From: Paraburkholderia domus
GTDB lineage: Bacteria > Pseudomonadota > Gammaproteobacteria > Burkholderiales > Burkholderiaceae
NCBI RefSeq assembly: GCF_905220705.1
Contig: NZ_CAJNAT010000025.1
Location: forward strand, 1 to 64,000
Length of the DNA: 64,000 nucleotides
Direction: 5' to 3'
This document shows positions 8,000 through 17,056 of this stretch, piece after piece. The position numbers were made by a program, and so were the translations under genes. The notes below the pieces were generated by a model. It ran no database searches and was not told the origin of the DNA. It worked only from the letters and a program-made list of their open reading frames with translations. The first letter of the stretch is position 1; each line of letters opens with the position of its first letter.

Positions 8000-9436
8000 T
8001 CAGGCGTTCGCACGCACGAGCACGTCCAGTTCGCGCTCGCAGGTGGCCCACGTGCCGATGATCGCTTCGATCGCGGCCGCGACCGACAACAAGGCTGCTT
8101 CGCCGCGCGCGCTGCCCACGATCTGAATGCCGACGGGCAAGCCATCGCGGGTCATGCCGCATGGAATCGTGATCACGGGAAGTCCGAGCAGGGTCAGGCC
8201 GTATGTGATCGCGAGCCAGTCGAAATAGGTATCGAACTGTCGGCCCGCCGCGCTCGCCACGAACTTCTGTTCGACGGGAAAGGCAGGAACGATCGAAGCC
8301 GGACAGATCACCACGTCGTACGTCTGGAGTAACGCCGTCATGCCGTGAGACAGTTCACCTCGCGTGCGCCGCGCATCGGCAATCGACGGGCCGTCGAGCG
8401 ACAACCCGTACTCGATGTTGCCGATGACGTTCGGGTTCAGCAGTTCGCGGTGCTTAGCGAGCACGTCGGCATGGTTCGTCGCGTACAACACGCCGCGCAG
8501 CACATGAAATGCCTTCACGCCAGCCGAAAGATCGATGCGCGGCTGCTCGATGCCGATGCCCTGGGCGGCGAGCCGGTCCATTGCCGAGTCACAGATCGCG
8601 CGGATGTCCACCTCGGGCTCGGCGATGCCGAGTCCAGCGCTATATGCAACGCGCGCCGGTAGCCGTGGGCGTCGCGCGTGATCGAGAAAAGTGGTGGCCG
8701 GCGCGGACATCGACAACGGCGCGCGACGTTCGAAACCGCACATCGCGTCGAGTAGCAACGCGGTGTCGGCCACATTGCGCGCCATGGGTCCCTGGACCGA
8801 TAGCGTGTCGAACGGATCGCGCGCCGGACCGGTTGCCACGCGTCCCGGCGTCGGCCGCAGGCCCACCACGCCGCAGAACGCAGCCGGCGTGCGCAGCGAG
8901 CCGGCAAGGTCCGAGCCGTGCGCGACCCACGCCGTGCCCGATGCGAGCGCGGCCGCCGCACCACCCGACGACCCGCCGGCGGAGCGCGACAACTTCCACG
9001 GGTTACGCGTCAAGCCCAGTACGTCGTTGTACGTATGACCACCAGCACCGAATTCCGGCGAGTTGGATTTCGCGTAGACAATACCGCCGCTCGCTTCGAT
9101 ACGCGCGGGCGTCACGTCCGTCGTGTCCGGCACGAAGTCTTCGTATACCCGGGATCCGTAGGTCGTGCGCACACCGTCGACAGCAGAGAGATCCTTGATC
9201 GGCACCGGCAGCCCGCACAACACCCCGCGCTCGGCGACCGGCTTGCGCAGCAGTACGTCGGCATGCTCATGCGCGCGCTCCCAGCACACCGTCGGCAACG
9301 CGTTGACATGCGGCTCGACGCGTTCCACCTGCGCGGCCAACGTGTCGAGCAGATCGTGCGGACTGACTGCTTCGCGACGCAGCATGTCGACCACCTCGCA
9401 GGCAGATCGATCGATAAGGGTGGAATCGACGCTCAT
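8000..9436 (-). CDS. Amidase (amidase-signature family)
   Basis: The 478-aa protein has a complete Ser-cisSer-Lys triad: Lys81 (PIKDL), Ser156 in SAGGSSGGAAAALASG and Ser180 in GSDLAGSLRTP. Members hydrolyse carboxylic amides; some are GatA subunits, but no gatB or gatC is nearby and the context is catabolic. It may release an amine or acid from an imported amide (inferred). It is 166 bp downstream of the binding-protein gene and 24 bp upstream of the aminotransferase. A second amidase of equal length, with the triad in similar positions, occurs at 26390-27826 in the other amine module. Confidence 0.88.
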   Translation of the reverse strand: MSVDSTLIDRSACEVVDMLRREAVSPHDLLDTLAAQVERVEPHVNALPTVCWERAHEHADVLLRKPVAERGVLCGLPVPIKDLSAVDGVRTTYGSRVYEDFVPDTTDVTPARIEASGGIVYAKSNSPEFGAGGHTYNDVLGLTRNPWKLSRSAGGSSGGAAAALASGTAWVAHGSDLAGSLRTPAAFCGVVGLRPTPGRVATGPARDPFDTLSVQGPMARNVADTALLLDAMCGFERRAPLSMSAPATTFLDHARRPRLPARVAYSAGLGIAEPEVDIRAICDSAMDRLAAQGIGIEQPRIDLSAGVKAFHVLRGVLYATNHADVLAKHRELLNPNVIGNIEYGLSLDGPSIADARRTRGELSHGMTALLQTYDVVICPASIVPAFPVEQKFVASAAGRQFDTYFDWLAITYGLTLLGLPVITIPCGMTRDGLPVGIQIVGSARGEAALLSVAAAIEAIIGTWATCERELDVLVRANA

Positions 9437-9529
9437 AGTTGATCACTTGCTCCATAAAATTCGCAAAGAAACGGATGCGCCGCTAACGGGCGCCGCTCCT
9501 TCCGGATAGCGTGCATGTTTGCGGGCCCC

Positions 9530-9557
9530 GCGCAATAACGCAATAACGCGATTGCGC
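9530..9557. repeat. Hairpin with internal direct repeat between potD-like and amidase genes
   Basis: GCGCAAT (9530-9536) pairs with ATTGCGC (9551-9557). The intervening sequence repeats CAATAACG. It sits in the 166-bp gap after the binding-protein gene. It could stabilise the upstream message and lower amidase expression, or end transcription in part; no U-tract is present. Confidence 0.4.
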
Positions 9558-9602
9558 GCACGGAGCCAATGCCATGCAGTGTTGTTGTCAATACCCGATG
9601 TC

Positions 9603-10640
9603 TTACTTGAGGAGGTCCGTCCAGACCCGGTCGTGCAAACGGATCGCCGCAGTCGAGCAGGTCTCTTTGAACACCAGCTTGGCGCCTGCCGGCGGAGTCA
9701 GTTCCGGAGCCCGCTTCACATCGTCGGCGACAAAGGTGTCGGAGCCGTCTACCGCGTTCTGATACTTGAGGAAGTTGGTATTCATGGCTGCCGCCTTCGG
9801 CGTGAGCAGGAAGGCAATGAACTTCTTCGCATTGTCGATATCCGGCGCGCCCTTAGGCACGACGATGTTGTCGACCCACGCAAGCGAACCTTCCTTCGGG
9901 TACGCATAGCGGATCGAATGCTTGAGCTCGCCCGCTCGCTGCGCCGTGCCGCTCCATATCGCCGACATCGCAATTTCGCCGGAGACCATCGATTCGCGAA
10001 TCGCACCGGCCTTCGAGCTATACGTCTTCACGAAGGGTTTCTGTTGCTTGAGTACGTTCAGCACCTTCTGCATCTGCTTGGGATCTTCGCTGCACGCCGG
10101 CACACCGGCTTCGATCGCCGCCAGAGAGATGGCATCGTCCGCCGAGTCGAACATATTGATCTTCCCCTGCAGTTGCGCGGGCGGATTGAACAGCACTTTC
10201 AGCGTGTTGATGTCGCCGCTATATACGCTGGTGTCGACGGCAAAGTTCATCGTGCCCCACAGATAGGGAACCGAGTATTCGCCGGTCGGATCCCATTGCG
10301 GCTTGCGAAAGCGCGCGGTGATGTTGTTGTAGCCGGGAATGTTTGCCGCATCGATTTTCTCGATCAGGCCTTCGCGCACGAACACCGGGATCATTGCCTG
10401 GTTGGTCACGGCGATGTCATAGCCCGCCCCGCCCTGCTTGAGCTTCGCCAGCAACGTCTCTTCGGAATCGTAGTTGTCGATGTTGACCTTGATGCCGGTC
10501 TGCTTCTGGAACTGGGCAATCAGATCCGGCGCGATATAGCCGGACCAGTTGTACAGATTCAACGTGCCTGCTGCATGGGCAGCGATCGACGGGGCAACGC
10601 AGGCGAGAACGACACCGGTGGTGCGCAGGAATTTCTTCAT
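9603..10640 (-). CDS. Polyamine-type ABC transporter periplasmic binding protein (PotD/PotF-like)
   Basis: The 345-aa protein starts with a signal peptide (MKKFLRTTGVVLACVAPSIAAHA). It then shows the family opening GTLNLYNWSGYIAPDLIAQFQKQTGIKVNIDNYDSEETLLAKL, diagnostic for spermidine/putrescine-binding proteins. It captures a cationic amine in the periplasm and delivers it to the permeases encoded just upstream. GGAGAGG precedes the ATG. It is fourth in the order ATPase, permease, permease, binding protein. Another binding protein of the family is at 29493-30614 without its own permeases. The exact ligand (putrescine, spermidine, agmatine or an amide) cannot be read from sequence. Confidence 0.9.
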   Translation of the reverse strand: MKKFLRTTGVVLACVAPSIAAHAAGTLNLYNWSGYIAPDLIAQFQKQTGIKVNIDNYDSEETLLAKLKQGGAGYDIAVTNQAMIPVFVREGLIEKIDAANIPGYNNITARFRKPQWDPTGEYSVPYLWGTMNFAVDTSVYSGDINTLKVLFNPPAQLQGKINMFDSADDAISLAAIEAGVPACSEDPKQMQKVLNVLKQQKPFVKTYSSKAGAIRESMVSGEIAMSAIWSGTAQRAGELKHSIRYAYPKEGSLAWVDNIVVPKGAPDIDNAKKFIAFLLTPKAAAMNTNFLKYQNAVDGSDTFVADDVKRAPELTPPAGAKLVFKETCSTAAIRLHDRVWTDLLK

Positions 10641-10683
10641 GACCTCTCCGTTGGGGTGTGATGTCTTGACGTGTGGAAATGGA

Positions 10684-11499
10684 CTACGAACGCTTACGGC
10701 CGCCCTTGCCGATCAGGTGCGCGGCAACGACCAGCGCCACCGAGACCGCGAGAATGATGGTCGATGCGGCGTTGACGTCGGGTGTGACGCCCATGCGCAT
10801 CAGGCTGAAAATGAAAATCGGCAAGGTGGTTGAACCGGCCTGCGCGACGAGCACTGAAATGATGAAGTTATCGAGCGAGACGACGAAGGCGAGCATCAGA
10901 CCCGACACGATGCCCGGCATCAACAGCGGCAGCGTCACAAAGCGCAATGTGGCCCATTCGCGTGCATAGAGATCCATCGCCGCCTGTTCGAGCCGTGTGT
11001 CCATCCCTTGAAGACGCGCGCGGATCGGCAGATACGCGAACGGAATGCAGAACACCGTGTGCGCGATGATCAGATTGCCCGCACCGAGCGAGAGGCCGAT
11101 CGCACTAAAGAATCCCAAGGTCGCCACGCCAACCACGATCTCGGGCAGCACGAGTGGCAGCATGATGAGCCGCTCGGACATCGCGGTGGTACGGGTGCGC
11201 TGCCGGCGCGCGATGGCAAGCGCGGCCATCGTCGCGAGCATCGTCGAGAGCGACGCCGCTGTCAGCGCGATCACGACGCTGTTCTGGGCTGCATCGCGCA
11301 ACGCCGCATTCTGGAGCACCACCTCATACCACTGCAGGCTGAACGACTTCCAGACGGTGGCCGACGTACTGCCGTTGAACGACAGGACCACCAGCGCGAC
11401 GATCGGCGCATACAGGTACAGGTAAAAGGCCCCGGTAATCGCGCCGAAGCCGCTGAAATGGTTGGCGCTGAATACGGTTGGCCGTCGAAGGAAACTCAT
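10684..11499 (-). CDS. ABC transporter permease (PotC/PotI-like)
   Basis: The 271-aa inner-membrane protein has about six hydrophobic segments. The cytoplasmic EAA loop (LEQAAMDLYAREWATLRFVTLPLLMPGI) docks on the ATPase. The reading frame is open upstream, but the ATG at 11499 overlaps the stop of the preceding permease gene by four bases (ATGA), the usual arrangement for coupled permeases, and so decides the start. It pairs with the 11496-12449 product to form the transmembrane channel. Confidence 0.9.
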   Translation of the reverse strand: MSFLRRPTVFSANHFSGFGAITGAFYLYLYAPIVALVVLSFNGSTSATVWKSFSLQWYEVVLQNAALRDAAQNSVVIALTAASLSTMLATMAALAIARRQRTRTTAMSERLIMLPLVLPEIVVGVATLGFFSAIGLSLGAGNLIIAHTVFCIPFAYLPIRARLQGMDTRLEQAAMDLYAREWATLRFVTLPLLMPGIVSGLMLAFVVSLDNFIISVLVAQAGSTTLPIFIFSLMRMGVTPDVNAASTIILAVSVALVVAAHLIGKGGRKRS

Positions 11500-12449
11500 T
11501 GCGGCCTCCGTGCACGAGATGCGGTAAGACTGGATCGGATCAGCGTAATCAACGCGGCGGCTGTGACGATGGCGATCAGCAGCACCACGGCGAATACCGA
11601 ACCGAACGGCCAATCGCGCGCCTCGGTGAACTGCCGGTAGATGAGATTGCCGAGCATCAGCTTCTTGCCGCCGCCTAGCAATTCGGGGGCGATCATCGCG
11701 CCGAGGCAGGGAATGAACGTCAGCATGCAGCCTGCGATGATGCCCGGCGCCGCCGCCGGCAACACGACACGCAGCAGCGCCTGGGTTTTCGACGCGTACA
11801 GGTCATGCGCGGCCTCGATCAGGCGAATGTCCATCTTCTCGACACTCGAGTAGATCGGCAGCACCATGAACGGCGCGTAGGTATAGACGAGGCCCACCAG
11901 CACCGCGCCATCGGTGTAGAGCATGGAGACGGGATGGTGAATGATCCCGAGCGCCTGCAGCACGCCGTTGACTACGCCCGTATCGCGCAGCAGCAGGATC
12001 CACGCATAGGTGCGCACCAGCAGGTTGGTCCAGAACGGAATCGTGATCCACAGGATGAGCCGGTTACGCCGGGCAGCGGGCTGCAACGCGATATACACCG
12101 CAACCGGAAAGCCGACCAGCATGGTGATCAGCGTCGTCATGCCGGCTACGGATATCGAACGCAGCGCGATCATCAGATACGCGTCGGTGAAGCTCAGGCT
12201 ATCGTCGAGATTGCGTTCGAACAGCAACTGGATGTACGCGTCGAGGCTGAACTTGTGCAGCACGCCGCCGTAGCCATTCGCCTCCATAAAGGAATAAGCA
12301 ACCACCAGTAGCAGCGGCGCGACCAGGAACAGCGCGATCATCAGCGGCGCCGGCAGCAAACTGGCGAGTTGCAGGCGCCGTTCACGGCGCGCCAGGGGTC
12401 CGGGCTCGGCAATCAGCGGAATCGATTGGGGAAGGTCTGGCTGCAGCAT
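11496..12449 (-). CDS. ABC transporter permease (PotB/PotH-like)
   Basis: The 317-aa membrane protein has a hydrophilic N-terminus of about 35 residues, six predicted membrane spans and an EAA loop (LIEAAHDLYASKTQALLRVVLPAAAPGI). It is the first permease of the Pot-type importer. Its start lies 1 bp after the ATPase stop, and its stop overlaps the next permease in ATGA, so the three genes are translated together. Confidence 0.9.
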   Translation of the reverse strand: MLQPDLPQSIPLIAEPGPLARRERRLQLASLLPAPLMIALFLVAPLLLVVAYSFMEANGYGGVLHKFSLDAYIQLLFERNLDDSLSFTDAYLMIALRSISVAGMTTLITMLVGFPVAVYIALQPAARRNRLILWITIPFWTNLLVRTYAWILLLRDTGVVNGVLQALGIIHHPVSMLYTDGAVLVGLVYTYAPFMVLPIYSSVEKMDIRLIEAAHDLYASKTQALLRVVLPAAAPGIIAGCMLTFIPCLGAMIAPELLGGGKKLMLGNLIYRQFTEARDWPFGSVFAVVLLIAIVTAAALITLIRSSLTASRARRPQ

Positions 12450-12450
12450 C

Positions 12451-13671
12451 TCAGTCCCTCAGCAGGTTGACGGCGTTGACGGCGACGTCGAGCCAGACCG
12501 GCTGGCCGACTTGCGGACGATGAGCGGCGCGGCCGGCCGTCATGTCGCGGACCACGATGCGCTGTCCGTTACCGAGCCGCACGTGACAGGCCGTGTCGGT
12601 CCCAAGATAGACCGTGGCGGCAATCTCGCCTTTGATCCGCGGACCGACTGATACCGATCCCGTCGCAAAGGAAAGCCGCTCGGGACGGATCGCCACCGTG
12701 ACCGGATCGCCTGGTGCGTAACCGTCTTGCTGGTCCGCTACGAAATCGCCAACGTCCGGCACCGCGACTCGCACAAATCCCGCGCCCTGTTCCGCAATAC
12801 GGCCGGCGAGCATGTTGTTTTCTCCGATGAAGTCGGCAACGAAGCGCGTAGCGGGCCGGTCATAGATGTCTTCAGGTGTGCCAATCTGTTGGACGAGCCC
12901 TTCCGACATCACGGCAATGCGATCACTCATCGCCAGTGCCTCTTCCTGATCGTGCGTGACGAAGACAAACGTGATGCCGGTCTTTTCCTGCAAGCTCTTC
13001 AGTTCGAGCCGCATCGCCTGGCGCAGCTTCAGGTCGAGCGCGGACAACGGTTCGTCGAGCAGCAGCACGCGAGGCTGCGGCGCGAGCGCCCGGGCCAGTG
13101 CGATGCGCTGCTGCTGCCCGCCCGAGAGCTGGTTGGCGCGCCGGTCGGCGAATTTTTCCATCTTGACGAGCGCCAGCATGTCGGCGACGCGCTGCTTGAC
13201 CTCGCTCGGACTGCGCTTGAGCATGCGCAGTCCGAACGCGACGTTCTGCGCCACCGTCATGTTCGGAAACAGCGCGTAGTGCTGGAACACCGTATTGATC
13301 GGGCGGCGATACGGCGGCAATGCATGAACGGGCTCACCGGCCAGCAGAATTTCGCCAGATGAAGGCTGCTCGAACCCGGCGAGGAGGCGCAACAGTGTCG
13401 TCTTGCCACACCCTGACGGTCCCAGCAGCGTGAAGAACTCGTTGTCGTTGATCGATACCGACACGCCTTTCAGTGCGTGGGCAACCCCGGACGCGTCGCC
13501 GGGATAGATCTTGTGGGCGGCGCGCACGTCGATAATGGGCGTGCCATGCACATTGGACGCGCTTGCCGCGCCGACAGCCGGCGCCGGATGGCTGCCGGCG
13601 TGGGAGCCGCCGATGATCCGCACGCCTGGATGCGCGGCCGGTTCGTTGACCCTGTTGATGGACGTCGACAC
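12451..13671 (-). CDS. ABC transporter ATP-binding protein (PotA/PotG-like)
   Basis: The ATPase of the polyamine-type importer has Walker A GPSGCGKTT, signature LSGGQQQR, Walker B LLLDEPLSALD and switch His in VTHDQEEA. A C-terminal TOBE-type domain (VAIRPERLSF) follows. The reading frame extends to an ATG at 13701. The GTG at 13671 (VSTSINRV...) has AAGGAG seven nt upstream and is the better start, giving 406 aa. An N-terminal extension of about 45 residues rich in Ala, Gly and His precedes the ABC domain. It is first gene of the minus-strand run and faces the IclR-type regulator across a palindrome at 13735-13748. Confidence 0.9.
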   Translation of the reverse strand: MSTSINRVNEPAAHPGVRIIGGSHAGSHPAPAVGAASASNVHGTPIIDVRAAHKIYPGDASGVAHALKGVSVSINDNEFFTLLGPSGCGKTTLLRLLAGFEQPSSGEILLAGEPVHALPPYRRPINTVFQHYALFPNMTVAQNVAFGLRMLKRSPSEVKQRVADMLALVKMEKFADRRANQLSGGQQQRIALARALAPQPRVLLLDEPLSALDLKLRQAMRLELKSLQEKTGITFVFVTHDQEEALAMSDRIAVMSEGLVQQIGTPEDIYDRPATRFVADFIGENNMLAGRIAEQGAGFVRVAVPDVGDFVADQQDGYAPGDPVTVAIRPERLSFATGSVSVGPRIKGEIAATVYLGTDTACHVRLGNGQRIVVRDMTAGRAAHRPQVGQPVWLDVAVNAVNLLRD

Positions 13672-13734
13672 TGTGTTGCTCCTTGGCTTTGCTGTGAACA
13701 CTTGACGTTTTACCGCAATACGATTACTATTACT

Positions 13735-13748
13735 GTTAATCGATTAAC
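13735..13748. promoter_or_regulatory. 14-bp palindrome, candidate operator in divergent promoter
   Basis: GTTAATCGATTAAC is a perfect palindrome. It lies 63 bp before the ATPase start on one side and 63 bp before the IclR-type regulator start on the other, almost exactly midway. Its AT-rich neighbourhood contrasts with the surrounding GC-rich genes. It is a good candidate binding site for the adjacent regulator controlling both genes (inference). Confidence 0.55.
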
Positions 13749-13811
13749 GCAATCATTGTTCGACCAAAAGTCGATGTCAATGACTTTTTGCCGCGCCTAG
13801 AGGAACCCCTA

Positions 13812-15401
13812 ATGAGTGAAGACCATCGTTCCCGGATCGCAGCACTCGACAAAGCGCTGACGGTGCTCGAGGCGTTTGGCCCGGCGGCGCCGGATCTGCG
13901 CATTGCTGAAATCGCAGCACTGACCGGCATGAACCGCAGCAGCGCGCAACGCATCACGCATACGCTCGTGCGCTGCGGGTATCTGCAACGCGACGAGGTT
14001 TCGTCGGCGCTGTCGCTGACGTACCGAAGTGCGTGCATCGCGCACACCTTCATCAGCACGAATCACCTGATCGATCTGGCCATGCCCGAACTGGTCGACC
14101 TGAGCGCGCGCACGCATCTGCGCGCGGACCTATGGGTGATGCAGGGAGCGGACATCGTCAACATCGCGCGCGTGCCGTCTGCCGCCGATTCACGCGCTAT
14201 GGCGCCGATCGGCGAACACTTGCCGGCACTCGCTTACGCACCCGGACGCGCGATGCTGTCACGCCTGCCTGCCGAGGTTCTGATTGAGCGGATCGCGGAG
14301 TTAGCGGAGGTCTCCGATCCTGTCTTGACGCCCGACGAACGGGCTAGCTGCGAACGCTCGCTGGCGGACGCAGCGGCGCGGGGTTATGTCCTCGAAACCG
14401 GCAGCACAGTCAATGACCTGACGACGATCAGCGCTGCCGTGCTCGACGCGGACGGCGAGTGTCTCGCTGCGGTATCGGTATCGGGGTGGCTTGGCGAAGT
14501 GAGCGAGGACGATCTGGTCAGCCAGTTTGTGCAGCCCGTGCTGGCCACCGCGCGCGCGCTTTCCAATCTCAGGATCCAGACATGGTCGCGCGCGGTATCG
14601 CGCCCGGCCGAAGGCAAGGACGCGTTGGCGGCCCCCGAAGAAGACGAGGACGATCCGTTGTTCATCGCGTCGGTCGCGCGCGGCTTCCGGGTGCTGGAAG
14701 CGTTCACGCCCGCCAACTCGGTCCCTACGCTGACCGCCCTGCACCGCTTGACCGGGCTCCCGGTCGCAACCGTCCAGCGAATCGTCGACACGCTGATGGC
14801 ATGCGGTTACGTCGAGAAAGATGCGCGGCACAAAACCTTCCGGCTGACCGTGAAGACGCTCGACATGCTGTTCAACTTTCAGATGAGCAACCGCATCATC
14901 AAGACGATATGGCCACGTCTGGTTCAGCTTCGTGACCACTGTGGCCTGCGTTGTTCGTTTTGCATACTGGCGGAAAACGACATCGTTCACTTATTGCACG
15001 TACAAAGCCATCCGCACGCTGACTACCACACTGCGTTCGTCGGGCGCCGGCTACCCGCACTCAGCACCTCGGGCGGCCTCGCGATTCTTTCGACGCTGGA
15101 CGATAAGCGGCTCGATACCGTGCTCGCGAACAGCTCGCCCAAGCCGATCACGCCGTTCACGATTACCGACAAAAACACGCTGCAACAAGCCATCGTCGCC
15201 GCGCGCGAAAAGGGCTTTGCGTTCACCGACCAGCAATCGATCATGTTTGAAGTCAACGTCGCCGCACCGATCGTCGAGGCCGACGGCCAGGTGCTCGGCG
15301 CAATGGTCGTGTCTGCTCCGAAGCGCGACTGGACGGTGGCGCGTCTGGAAGAGGAAATCGTGCCGCGCTTGCTGTCTTACACGCGTTCGATGTTTTCCTG
15401 A
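13812..15401 (+). CDS. Tandem (double) IclR-family transcriptional regulator
   Basis: A 529-aa protein built from two complete IclR units in one chain. Copy 1 has a winged HTH (SRIAALDKALTVLEAF...SAQRITHTLVRCGYL) and an effector domain to about residue 260. After an acidic linker (APEEDEDDP), copy 2 repeats the plan (SVARGFRVLEAF...TVQRIVDTLMACGYV) with its own effector domain. IclR proteins are usually 240-280 aa. The ATG at 13812 is chosen because AGAGGA lies 7 nt upstream; a TTG at 13788 is possible. It is divergent from the Pot-type operon and probably regulates it. Confidence 0.88.
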   Translation: MSEDHRSRIAALDKALTVLEAFGPAAPDLRIAEIAALTGMNRSSAQRITHTLVRCGYLQRDEVSSALSLTYRSACIAHTFISTNHLIDLAMPELVDLSARTHLRADLWVMQGADIVNIARVPSAADSRAMAPIGEHLPALAYAPGRAMLSRLPAEVLIERIAELAEVSDPVLTPDERASCERSLADAAARGYVLETGSTVNDLTTISAAVLDADGECLAAVSVSGWLGEVSEDDLVSQFVQPVLATARALSNLRIQTWSRAVSRPAEGKDALAAPEEDEDDPLFIASVARGFRVLEAFTPANSVPTLTALHRLTGLPVATVQRIVDTLMACGYVEKDARHKTFRLTVKTLDMLFNFQMSNRIIKTIWPRLVQLRDHCGLRCSFCILAENDIVHLLHVQSHPHADYHTAFVGRRLPALSTSGGLAILSTLDDKRLDTVLANSSPKPITPFTITDKNTLQQAIVAAREKGFAFTDQQSIMFEVNVAAPIVEADGQVLGAMVVSAPKRDWTVARLEEEIVPRLLSYTRSMFS

Positions 15402-15442
15402 GAGAACCGTCTTCACGGCGGCGGTCAGCAGTGGGGAAACGA

Positions 15443-16831
15443 TCAGGCTACCGCGCGAGCCGACGCGCGGGAAAACCGTTTGCAACCCACGTAGTAAACC
15501 AGCGAGGTCAACGCAAGACCGACAACCCATGAAATATCCGCACCGTCCAGCTTCTTCGCGATCGGCCCGGTGTACAGGTCGGTTGCGACGAAGGGCAGTT
15601 GCACGACAATGCCGAACAGGTACGAGAAAATCGCAATACCGTTAAAGCGTCCATAAATGCCGCCGTCCTGCCGGAAAAAAGAGTCGACGTCGTATTGGCC
15701 GTGACAAACGAGGTAGTAATCGATCAGATTCACCGCCGTCCAGGGTACCAGCACGTAGAGCAGCAACAGAATGAAGTTCGTGTACGCCGCGAGGAAATTG
15801 CTTTGACCGAACAACGCAATCGTCAGAGAAATGCCAAACAGCACCAAGGCAGTGACGGCACGCGCTCGAGCTTTGCCGGACCACGAGGGAAACAACGTCT
15901 GCAGAATCGTGATGGTGGAAAGCGCGCCGCAATACAGATTCATCGCGTTGGTTGCGGCAATGCCGATCGACAGCACGATCACCACCAGCGTGCTAATGCC
16001 ATGGGTAAGCGTGGTGAGGCCGTTGACGACATCTCCATCTGCAACCATCAGCCCGATCACGGCGCCCAGCACCATCGGGAAAATGGAGCCGAGCGAGCAG
16101 CCCCAGTAACTCGCCCAGAACGCGACGCGTGAGCCAGTGTCGGCCGGCATGTAGCGTGAATAGTCGGACACGTAAGGCGCATACGCGATTTGCCAGAGCG
16201 CGGCGACCGAGATTGTGCCGAGAAAACCCGTCAGATTCGCGCTGTTCTTCGCGAAGAAATCAGCCGGCAGGCCATGCACGAAGATGATCCACACAAAGGC
16301 GAGCACCAGCACCGCGCCGGAACACCAGGTCATCAAACGCGTATAGGCGTGAATCAGTTTGTAGCCGAAGATCGTCGCCACCAGACTGAGTATGCCCACG
16401 CCGATCACGCCATCATTCACGCTGACGGCAGGTGTCAGGCTGCGCAACGCCTGGCCGCCGAGTACGAGATTCGACGCAAAGAAGCCCAGATACATGATGA
16501 CCACGAGGCCCACCACCAGTAGCGAGCCGATCGAGCCGAACTGGCCACGCGTTTGCACCATTTGAGGGACGCCCAGTTGCGGCCCTTGCGCCGAGTGCAA
16601 GGCCATAAAAACCGCCCCTACCAGCGTGCCGATCACGATTCCTAGCACGCCCCACCAGAATGGCTGTTTGAACACCGTAACGGCCAACGCACCGGTGACG
16701 ATGGTAAGCAACATGATGTTCGAGCCGAACCAGATCGTGAACAGATCGCTTGCCTTGCCGTGCCGCTCGGCGGCAGGAATGGGTTGGATCGTGCTTTGTT
16801 CCAGACGGCCAATCGTATCTTCCTGATTCAT
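15443..16831 (-). CDS. NCS1-family permease (purine/cytosine-type)
   Basis: The protein of about 462 aa has twelve hydrophobic segments and the NCS1 pattern: an N-terminal cytoplasmic tail ending ASDLFTIWFGSNIM, GTLVGAVFMALHSAQGPQLGVPQMVQTRGQFG and a conserved VNLIDYYLV stretch. Family members import cytosine, purines, hydantoins, allantoin or thiamine with Na+ or H+. The ATG at 16831 has GAGGAA about 8 nt upstream and is preferred to the upstream in-frame start at 16888. It converges with the IclR gene, ending 41 bp after it. Its substrate probably belongs to the same amine or amide pathway, but this is inference. Confidence 0.85.
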   Translation of the reverse strand: MNQEDTIGRLEQSTIQPIPAAERHGKASDLFTIWFGSNIMLLTIVTGALAVTVFKQPFWWGVLGIVIGTLVGAVFMALHSAQGPQLGVPQMVQTRGQFGSIGSLLVVGLVVIMYLGFFASNLVLGGQALRSLTPAVSVNDGVIGVGILSLVATIFGYKLIHAYTRLMTWCSGAVLVLAFVWIIFVHGLPADFFAKNSANLTGFLGTISVAALWQIAYAPYVSDYSRYMPADTGSRVAFWASYWGCSLGSIFPMVLGAVIGLMVADGDVVNGLTTLTHGISTLVVIVLSIGIAATNAMNLYCGALSTITILQTLFPSWSGKARARAVTALVLFGISLTIALFGQSNFLAAYTNFILLLLYVLVPWTAVNLIDYYLVCHGQYDVDSFFRQDGGIYGRFNGIAIFSYLFGIVVQLPFVATDLYTGPIAKKLDGADISWVVGLALTSLVYYVGCKRFSRASARAVA

Positions 16832-17021
16832 CGCCTTGTTCCTCGAGGTTCGTCGAATGGGATTCACAGCCCGACTGTTCAACGACAAAAAAGCCTCGGA
16901 AAGAACAAATTAGCTTTCCATTGAATTGGTTTTACCTATATTTTTGCAGCGATGCATAGAGTGGCGTAGCGGCTCAACGATTGGGAAGGCGGTTATGCCG
17001 TGGAGGAGATCGGCGTGAACG

Positions 17022-17039
17022 CGGTCGGCGTGCCGACCG
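17022..17039 (-). terminator. Hairpin downstream of ABC-2 permease gene
   Basis: CGGTCGGC (17022-17029) and GCCGACCG (17032-17039) form a perfect 8-bp stem starting 18 bp after the permease stop. The loop is very short, so the outer 7 bp would pair in practice. There is no clear U-tract on the minus strand. Confidence 0.4.
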
Positions 17040-17056
17040 GTTTTGAAGAGCACATA

